Shown one piece after another: positions 5,551 to 10,021 of a DNA stretch of 10,021 nucleotides (position 1 is its first letter; each line of letters starts with the position of its first letter). The notes below the pieces were generated by a model. That model did no database searches and was not told where the DNA came from. It was given only the letters and a program-made list of their open reading frames with translations. The position numbers and the translations under genes are program-made. This stretch comes from Propionibacteriaceae bacterium (GTDB lineage: Bacteria > Actinomycetota > Actinomycetes > Propionibacteriales > Propionibacteriaceae). The stretch is from the NCBI GenBank assembly GCA_031254155.1, contig JAIRVA010000043.1:1-10021 (forward strand). The letters are read 5' to 3'.

Positions 5551-8073
5551 TTACACGCCGTCGAGACGGCCGAAGCCGGTCACGGTGAGGGCCAGGCGCT
5601 GCTCCCGGTCGCTCGCCACCGGGTCGACCTCGGCGGTGATGGCCCAGTCGTGGTCGTGCTCCGGGTCGGCGATGACCTGCCGGACCTGCCACGGGGTGAC
5701 GCTCCGGTCGATGGCGAGCAGCGCCGGGCCGCGCGCGTCCGCGTCCGTACCGATCTCCGCGTGGTCCGCCCAGTAGCGCCCGAGCGCCTCGTCCCAGTCG
5801 TCGCCCGTCCAGCCGGCGTCGTCCAGTTCGGCCAGCCCGTCCACATCGTCCGCGGCCGCCAGCTGGACCCGGCGGAACAGGGCGTTGCGGATTAAGACCG
5901 TGAAGGCCCGCTCGTTGCCGGTCATCGGGTGGTCGTGCAGGGTCACCCGGGTGAGCGGGGCCGTACTCCCGCCGTCGAGCCCGGCGGTCAGGGTCTCCCA
6001 CTCGTCGACGAGGCTCGAATCGGTCATGCGGACGACCGCGCCGAGCCAGGCCACGAGATCGTCGAACTCGGCGTCGCGCATCGGTTCGGGCACGGTCTGG
6101 CGGAGCGCCCGCCACGCGTCCGACAGGTAGCGCAGCAGCGTACCCTCACTGCGTTGGACCTTGTGGAACGCCACATACTCGGCAAACGTCATCGCCCGCT
6201 CGGCCATCTCGCGGACGACCGACTTCGGGGACACCGGGTGGTCGAGGATCCACGGGTGGGTCTGGGCGAAGCGGGTGTACGCGATGTCCAGCAGCTCGGC
6301 CAACGGCTTGGGCCAGGTGATCTCGTCCAGTTCCGCCTGGCGTTCCTCGAACGTCAGCCCGTCGGCCTTCATCTCCGCCACCGCCTCGCCGCGGGCCCGG
6401 TGCTGCTGGGCGAGCAGGACCGGCAGCGGGTCCTCCAGCGTCGATTCGATGACGCTGAGCACGGCCGGGGTGTACGCCTCACAGGTCGTCGGGTCCAGGT
6501 GGTCGAGGACGTCGAGCGCGAACGCCGACAGCGCCTGGTTGAGCGCGAAATCCTCCTGGAGACCGGGAGCGAGGTCGAACGTCCGCCCACCGGCGGTGGG
6601 GGAGTCGCGGGGCCCAATGATGCCCGCCTCGGCCAGGGAGGCGAACAGCGTGCCGGCCCGGGTGAGGAGCTTCTCCCGCCGCGTCTCGTCCCGGGTCGCA
6701 CAGTCGATGATGTGGGCCATCGCCGTCCGGGTGTCCTCGTCGCGGCGCAACAGGTTGAGCAGCATCGCGTGGGTGATCTTGAGCCGGGGGGTGAGGGCCT
6801 CCGGCTGGGCGTCGACGAGTTTGCGGAAGCTCGCCTCGCCGTAGTTCACCGTACCTTCCGGCTTCTTCACCCGCACCGACTTGAGCTTCTTCGGGTCGTC
6901 GGCGAACTTCTCCTTGAGGCGGGCCGACTCGACCTCGTGGTCGGGGGCCTGGACGACGACGTACCCGATCGTGTCGAAGCCCGGCCGCCCGGCGCGGCCC
7001 GCGATCTGGTGGAACTCGCGGGCCCGGACCAGCCGTTCGCGGCGCCCGTCATACTTCACCAGGGTCGTGAAAAGGACCGTCCGGATGGGAACGTTGATGC
7101 CGACGCCGAGGGTGTCCGTACCGCAGATCGCGACCAGCAGCCCGGACTGGGCGAGGGTTTCGACGAGCCGCCGGTACTTCGGCAGCATCCCCGCGTGGTG
7201 GACCGCGATCCCGGCGTGCAGCAGCTTGCGCAGCGTCGGCCCGAAGCCGGGCGCGAACCGGAAATCGCCGATCGTTTCGACGATAGCGCGGCGGCGCTCC
7301 TTGTCAACCAGTGGTACCGATAGCAGGGCCTGTGCGCGTTCGGCCGCGGCGGCCTGGCTCGGGTGCACGATGTAGACCGGGGCCTGGCCCGCCCAGACCA
7401 GGCCCGCGATGGTGTCGTGGAGGGGGGTGACCGCCCAGGCGTACGTCAGCGGGACGGGCCGGACCGCGTCGGCGATGACCGTCGTCTCACGGGAGGTCCA
7501 GGCCGCGAGATCACGCCGGAGCCCGGTCACGTCGCCCAGCGTGGCGGACATGATGACGAACTGCGCCTGCGGCAGTTCCGACAAGGTGACCTGCCAGGCC
7601 CAGCCGCGGTCGGGGTCGGCGATGAAGTGGAACTCGTCCATGATGACGAGGCCGACATCGGCGGCCCGGCCCTCGCGCAGCGCGAGGTTGGCCAGGATCT
7701 CCGCCGTACAGCACACGATGGGCGCGTCCGGGTTGACCGCGGCGTCACCGGTCACCATACCGACGAGATCGGCGCCGAAGACATCGGTGAGCGCGAAGAA
7801 CTTCTCGGAGACGAGGGCCTTGATGGGCGCGGTGTAGTACGACCGCCGCTGGTCGGCCAGGGCGGCGAAGTGGGCCGCGACCGCGATCAGCGACTTGCCG
7901 GAACCCGTCGGCGTCGTGATGACGGTGTTCGCCCCGGCAAGCGTGTCGATCAGCGCCTCCGCCTGGTGGGGGTAGAGCTCGAGGCCCCCGTCCCGCGCCC
8001 AGCCGGTGAACGCCTCGTACAGCGCATCCGGGTCGTACGGGCCCCGGGGCAGGCGGTTGGTCAGCATCTCCAT
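5551..8073 (-). CDS. Ski2-like DEAD/DEAH-box helicase with C-terminal DUF3516
   Basis: An 840-residue protein with a superfamily 2 helicase core: YPHQ (34-37), Walker A TPTGSGKS (54-61), TAPIKALVSEKF (81-92, motif Ia), DEFH (146-149, motif II), SAT (176-178, motif III), HHAGMLP (292-298), GTDTLGVGINVP (318-329, motif V) and QIAGRAGRPG (356-365, motif VI). The long C-terminal half, with no other recognised motif, matches what I know of actinobacterial DUF3516 helicases. The ATP-dependent unwinding activity follows from the motifs; an RNA-processing role is inferred from Ski2-type relatives. Start ATG 8073 is preferred: the frame stays open to an ATG at 8181, but that extra Asp-rich leader overlaps the divergent subtilase and is atypical, and TAGACT lies 7 nt before ATG 8073. 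ATG 8067 is an alternative. It may be cotranscribed with the serpin, 54 bp downstream. Confidence 0.92.
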   Translation of the reverse strand: MEMLTNRLPRGPYDPDALYEAFTGWARDGGLELYPHQAEALIDTLAGANTVITTPTGSGKSLIAVAAHFAALADQRRSYYTAPIKALVSEKFFALTDVFGADLVGMVTGDAAVNPDAPIVCCTAEILANLALREGRAADVGLVIMDEFHFIADPDRGWAWQVTLSELPQAQFVIMSATLGDVTGLRRDLAAWTSRETTVIADAVRPVPLTYAWAVTPLHDTIAGLVWAGQAPVYIVHPSQAAAAERAQALLSVPLVDKERRRAIVETIGDFRFAPGFGPTLRKLLHAGIAVHHAGMLPKYRRLVETLAQSGLLVAICGTDTLGVGINVPIRTVLFTTLVKYDGRRERLVRAREFHQIAGRAGRPGFDTIGYVVVQAPDHEVESARLKEKFADDPKKLKSVRVKKPEGTVNYGEASFRKLVDAQPEALTPRLKITHAMLLNLLRRDEDTRTAMAHIIDCATRDETRREKLLTRAGTLFASLAEAGIIGPRDSPTAGGRTFDLAPGLQEDFALNQALSAFALDVLDHLDPTTCEAYTPAVLSVIESTLEDPLPVLLAQQHRARGEAVAEMKADGLTFEERQAELDEITWPKPLAELLDIAYTRFAQTHPWILDHPVSPKSVVREMAERAMTFAEYVAFHKVQRSEGTLLRYLSDAWRALRQTVPEPMRDAEFDDLVAWLGAVVRMTDSSLVDEWETLTAGLDGGSTAPLTRVTLHDHPMTGNERAFTVLIRNALFRRVQLAAADDVDGLAELDDAGWTGDDWDEALGRYWADHAEIGTDADARGPALLAIDRSVTPWQVRQVIADPEHDHDWAITAEVDPVASDREQRLALTVTGFGRLDGV

Positions 8074-8093
8074 GGCCGCCAGTCTAGCGGCCA
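8073..8093 (-). promoter_or_regulatory. Helicase -10 element inside an inverted repeat
   Basis: The minus strand reads TAGACT (8081-8086), 7 nt, then ATG 8073: the spacing expected for a leaderless actinobacterial promoter with transcription starting at the A of the ATG. No Shine-Dalgarno sequence precedes the ATG and no good -35 is seen. The -10 lies in the loop region of a perfect 7-bp inverted repeat, TGGCCGC (8073-8079) and GCGGCCA (8087-8093). The repeat could be an operator or a DNA relic of the junction with the subtilase. Confidence 0.45.
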
Positions 8094-8097
8094 CCTC

Positions 8098-9423
8098 ATG
8101 ATGCTGGCCGAACAGGCCGTCGCCGATGCGGGCGGCGTCGTCGTCCAAGCCTGGCCGCAGATCGGCGTCGTCATCGCCCACTCGGCCAGTGTCACCTTCG
8201 AGGCTGACGTGGTCAAGGCGGCGAAGGGTGGCTCCGTCGTCTCCGTCGGCCTGACGCGGACGATCCCCGTGGCGGAGGGTACCCCGGCTGGCAGTGGCGT
8301 CACCGGCAACGGTGCCACCGGCAAAGGCCAGCAGTCACTGCCCGGCGAGACGGCTGAAACCGTGGTCCCCGATCCGGGCGAAACGACCAGCCAGTGGGAC
8401 ATGCGGCTCATCCTGGCCGACCAGGCCCACGCGATCACCGACGGGTCGCCGGATGTCCTCGTGGGCGTGCTCGACTCTGGTATCGACGGTGACCACCCGG
8501 AGCTCGCCGGCCAGATCAACCGGGCCGCCTCGGTGAACTGCACTAACGCCGGGGCTCCCGACACGTCGGCGCGGGGGTGGTACCCGTCCAACTCGACGCA
8601 CGGCACCCACGTCGCCGGCACGATCGCGGCGGCCCGCAACGGTGTCGGCATCGTCGGAGTGGCCCCCGGGGTGAAGCTGGCGTCCATCAAGGTCGTCAAC
8701 GACGCGGGGTCCATCTATCCGGAGTACGCCATCTGCGGGTTCGTGTGGGCGGCGGAGCACGGTGTCGACGTGACGAACAACTCGTACTTCATCGACCCGT
8801 TCGAGTATTGGTGCGACGACCAGCCAGACCAGGCGGCGGTGAAGGAGGCCGTCCGGCGGGCGGTCGATTACGCGAGCGCCAAAGGCATCATCCACGTGGC
8901 GGCGGCTGGCAACTCGCGCACGGATCTGACGAACAACACAACGGACACGGGCAGCCCCAACGACTCGGCCCCAGTCAGCCGGATCATCAACAGCGGGTGC
9001 CAGAACATTCCGACGGAGCTGGACGGGGTGGTGACCGTGTCATCGATCACGTCCACCTCCGCGCTGGCGAGTTCGTCGAACCGGGGCCTGGGCATCATCG
9101 ACGTGGCCGCGCCCGGCAACGGGATCTACTCGACGTTGCCACTCACCATGACGAACGGCTACAAGAACACCGTCGGCTACGGCAGCATGTCCGGTACGTC
9201 GATGGCCTCGCCGCACGTCGCGGGCGTACTGGCACTGATGAAGTCGGTCCATCCGGGTTGGACGCCGGCCCAGATGGAAACGGCGATCAGGGCGGAGGCG
9301 ACCGACACGGCGTGCCCGGCGGCCGCGGTGCCGGCTGGCTCGGCCGCCTGCGTGGGTACGACCGCCAATAACAGTTACTACGGCGAGGGTATCGTCAACG
9401 CCCTCGCGGCAGTGCAACCGTAA
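8098..9423 (+). CDS. S8 subtilisin-like serine protease, apparently 5'-truncated
   Basis: From ATG 8098 (or the adjacent ATG 8101) the frame encodes 441 residues with a complete subtilase domain: Asp126 in VGVLDSGIDGDHPEL, His168 in STHGTHVAGTIAA, oxyanion Asn272 in VAAAGNS, and Ser368 in SGTSMASPHVAG. Six cysteines (148, 213, 239, 301, 406, 418) suggest disulfides, hence secretion. The N-terminus is odd: it opens in the middle of the propeptide region typical of secreted actinobacterial S8 proteases (AVADAGGVVVQAWPQIGVVI), with no signal peptide and no first propeptide strand. Upstream sequence in all three frames is occupied by the helicase gene on the other strand, only 24 bp away, and there is no Shine-Dalgarno site or TANNNT at leaderless spacing. 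I infer loss of the 5' end by a deletion or rearrangement. The remaining frame has no stop or frameshift, so the loss is recent or the gene is still used. Without export, folding and activity are doubtful. Confidence 0.85.
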   Translation: MMLAEQAVADAGGVVVQAWPQIGVVIAHSASVTFEADVVKAAKGGSVVSVGLTRTIPVAEGTPAGSGVTGNGATGKGQQSLPGETAETVVPDPGETTSQWDMRLILADQAHAITDGSPDVLVGVLDSGIDGDHPELAGQINRAASVNCTNAGAPDTSARGWYPSNSTHGTHVAGTIAAARNGVGIVGVAPGVKLASIKVVNDAGSIYPEYAICGFVWAAEHGVDVTNNSYFIDPFEYWCDDQPDQAAVKEAVRRAVDYASAKGIIHVAAAGNSRTDLTNNTTDTGSPNDSAPVSRIINSGCQNIPTELDGVVTVSSITSTSALASSSNRGLGIIDVAAPGNGIYSTLPLTMTNGYKNTVGYGSMSGTSMASPHVAGVLALMKSVHPGWTPAQMETAIRAEATDTACPAAAVPAGSAACVGTTANNSYYGEGIVNALAAVQP

Positions 9424-9437
9424 CCCCTACGGCGGGT

Positions 9438-9478
9438 GCCCCCGCTGCGGGCGGCCAACAACGACCGGCAGCGGGGGC
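9438..9478 (+). terminator. Terminator hairpin after the subtilase
   Basis: GCCCCCGCTGC (9438-9448) and GCAGCGGGGGC (9468-9478) form a perfect 11-bp GC-rich stem with a 19-nt loop, starting 14 nt after the subtilase stop. It has no U-tail, as is common in actinomycetes. It isolates the subtilase from the trp region. Confidence 0.7.
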
Positions 9479-9483
9479 CTCGT

Positions 9484-9497
9484 CCCACATAGTGGAT
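9484..9497. promoter_or_regulatory. LtbR/NdgR-like operator upstream of trp leader
   Basis: CCCACATAGTGGAT contains the palindrome CCAC-ATA-GTGG (9485-9495). From memory, the IclR-type regulator LtbR of Corynebacterium glutamicum, which controls leu and trp genes, binds a motif CA(T/C)ATAGTG(A/G)GA. The bases at 9486-9497 (CACATAGTGGAT) match 10 of its 12 positions. The site lies just upstream of the proposed -35, which would suit an activator or a modulator. Assignment by eye. Confidence 0.5.
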
Positions 9498-9503
9498 GGT
9501 GGG

Positions 9504-9532
9504 TTGTCCCGCCGGGGTGGCGCCGCTACGAT
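9504..9532 (+). promoter_or_regulatory. Promoter of the trp leader-trpB transcript
   Basis: TTGTCC (9504-9509), a 17-bp spacer and TACGAT (9527-9532) resemble a housekeeping sigma factor -35/-10 pair. Seven nucleotides after the -10 is the leader-peptide ATG (9540), so transcription would start at or very near the ATG, giving a leaderless leader-peptide mRNA. Confidence 0.65.
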
Positions 9533-9539
9533 TCGTCTC

Positions 9540-9575
9540 ATGACAAAACGTAGCAACTGGTGGCCCGCCGATTAG
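9540..9575 (+). CDS. trpL: trp attenuator leader peptide (MTKRSNWWPAD)
   Basis: An 11-codon frame with tandem Trp codons (9558-9563) and a TAG stop at 9573-9575, 89 bp before trpB. Tandem Trp codons in a tiny frame directly ahead of competing hairpins and a terminator are the hallmark of ribosome-mediated attenuation. When charged tRNA-Trp is scarce the ribosome stalls on the Trp codons; when it is plentiful the ribosome runs on to the stop. No Shine-Dalgarno site precedes the ATG, and the -10 seven nt upstream suggests leaderless translation. The peptide itself probably has no function after synthesis. Confidence 0.85.
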   Translation: MTKRSNWWPAD

Positions 9576-9627
9576 GCGGTTCGCCGTTGTGCCAACGACC
9601 CACAACCGCCTGCACCAGGCGGTTTTT
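9565..9627 (+). promoter_or_regulatory. Tryptophan attenuator with competing RNA hairpins
   Basis: Four segments are visible: region 1 CCGCC (9565-9569), region 2 AGGCGGTT (9574-9581), region 3 AACCGCCTG (9604-9612) and region 4 CAGGCGGTT (9616-9624). 1:2 gives a 5-bp hairpin with a GATTA loop; 2:3 gives an 8-bp antiterminator (GTG 9589-9591 with CAC 9601-9603 may extend it); 3:4 gives the terminator. Regions 2 and 4 share AGGCGGTT, so they compete for region 3. Region 1 follows the tandem Trp codons by one base, so a stalled ribosome covers it and frees region 2. The leader stop codon overlaps the start of region 2, so a ribosome reaching it blocks 2:3 and favours termination. Confidence 0.85.
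9604..9627 (+). terminator. Intrinsic terminator of the trp attenuator
   Basis: AACCGCCTG (9604-9612), loop CAC, CAGGCGGTT (9616-9624), with a run of five T at 9623-9627. The 9-bp perfect stem with a U-tail is unusually canonical for this GC-rich genome. It lies 37 bp before the trpB start, so it acts on trpB expression rather than ending an upstream gene. Confidence 0.88.
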
Positions 9628-9652
9628 GCGTTCTGGGCCGGGCGGACTATCG

Positions 9653-9658
9653 AAGGAG
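9653..9658 (+). promoter_or_regulatory. Shine-Dalgarno site of trpB
   Basis: AAGGAG with a 6-nt spacer to ATG 9665. It fixes the start and lies outside both alternative hairpins, so regulation acts on transcription rather than on ribosome access. Confidence 0.85.
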
Positions 9659-9664
9659 ACATTC

Positions 9665-10021
9665 ATGGCTGACCATGCCATTCCCTACCGGATCAACCTG
9701 CCCGAGGACCAGATCCCGCAGCAGTGGTACAACCTGCGGGCCGACATGCCCACGCTGCCGCCCCCGCTGATGAACCCGGGTACCCACGAGCCGATCACCA
9801 CCGTCCCGGAGTTGGCCCCGATCTTCTGCGAGGAGCTCTGCCGCCAGGAGTTGACGACCGACCGCTACATCGACATCCCGTGGGCGATCATCGACTTCTA
9901 CCGGATGTACCGCCCGTCGCCGCTCATCCGCGCGTACTGCCTGGAGGAAACTCTCGGCACCCCCGCCCGCATCTACTACAAGTTCGAGGGGAACAACACC
10001 TCGGGCAGCCATAAGCTCAAC
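9665..10021 (+). CDS. trpB: TrpB2-type tryptophan synthase beta chain, 3' end outside window
   Basis: The first 119 residues are visible. The N-terminus (RINLPEDQIPQQWYNLRADM), then NPGTHEPIT, RYIDIP, YRPSPLIRAY and IYYKFEGNNTSGSHKLN, match the TrpB2 branch (TrpB-like PLP enzymes), which is longer at the N-terminus than classical TrpB1. Lys117 in GSHKLN is the expected PLP Schiff-base lysine. The family joins indole and serine to make tryptophan; TrpB2 enzymes often act without tight TrpA binding and are proposed to salvage free indole. Which role applies depends on whether trpA or a TrpB1 is present elsewhere. The Trp-codon attenuator directly upstream supports a real role in tryptophan supply rather than only serine deamination. 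No trpC or trpA precedes it here, so it begins its own transcript. Confidence 0.93.
   Translation, partial: MADHAIPYRINLPEDQIPQQWYNLRADMPTLPPPLMNPGTHEPITTVPELAPIFCEELCRQELTTDRYIDIPWAIIDFYRMYRPSPLIRAYCLEETLGTPARIYYKFEGNNTSGSHKLN

Noticed and set aside
5929..7323. A 464-codon plus-strand open frame across the helicase gene
   Set aside because: It is antisense to conserved helicase motifs, rich in Arg/Gly/Val with no recognisable domain; such frames are expected from high-GC codon bias.
7363..8097. Upstream in-frame extension of the subtilase (686 codons in total)
   Set aside because: The extension is antisense to the helicase N-terminal half, including Walker A, has no signal peptide, and its composition is typical of an antisense shadow.
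8074..8181. Longer helicase start at ATG 8181
   Set aside because: The added residues are Asp-rich and antisense to the subtilase propeptide; the conserved family region begins near ATG 8073, which also has a -10 at leaderless spacing.
9647..10014. Open frames at 9647-10012 (minus) and 9724-10014 (plus)
   Set aside because: Both are shadows of the trpB frame from ATG 9665, which shows clear TrpB2 motifs and a ribosome site.

Overview
The window is high-GC DNA with strong third-position G/C bias, so many long antisense ORFs are open by chance. The gene content (a DUF3516-type Ski2-like helicase, a long-propeptide S8 subtilase, VapBC, a lipoprotein serpin, DUF7507 repeats, and a trp leader with possible leaderless translation) points to an actinomycete (Actinomycetota). 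I cannot place the genus from the sequence.

Layout. (1) Positions 1-3513 (+) hold the 3' part of a giant surface-type protein. It has nine complete Ig-like DUF7507/DUF11-type repeats plus a partial one at the left edge, and the gene starts outside the window. (2) A convergent hairpin around 3542-3577 separates it from a minus-strand block. Read in transcription order from right to left, that block is a DUF3516 DEAD/DEAH helicase (8073-5551), a serpin lipoprotein (5496-4258) and a vapB-vapC toxin-antitoxin pair (4211-3571, ATGA overlap). The gaps are short (54 and 46 bp). (3) Divergent from the helicase, only 24 bp away, is an S8 subtilase reading frame (8098-9423, +). It has the full catalytic triad but no signal peptide and only the end of its propeptide, so it looks 5'-truncated. 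It ends at a strong hairpin (9438-9478). (4) The right edge carries the start of a TrpB2-type tryptophan synthase beta gene (9665 to beyond the window). Its 5' region can be read almost base by base: an LtbR/NdgR-like palindrome, a -35/-10 promoter, an 11-codon leader peptide with tandem Trp codons (MTKRSNWWPAD), mutually exclusive RNA hairpins and a U-tailed terminator. This is a ribosome-mediated tryptophan attenuator.

How the parts may relate. The trp leader and trpB form a clear regulatory unit. VapB and VapC form a clear toxin-antitoxin unit. The serpin has an inhibitory-type hinge and a lipobox, so it probably protects the cell surface from a serine protease. The subtilase 2.6 kb away is a possible but unproven target. 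Three genes (helicase, vapB, trp leader) have a TANNNT element 6-7 nt before an ATG that lacks a Shine-Dalgarno sequence, which suggests leaderless mRNAs. The serpin and trpB, which sit downstream in transcripts, have clear Shine-Dalgarno sites. I found no tRNA, rRNA, CRISPR array, insertion sequence or gene-free stretch over 300 bp. The longest gene-poor stretch is 9424-9664, and it is filled by the terminator and the trp regulatory region.
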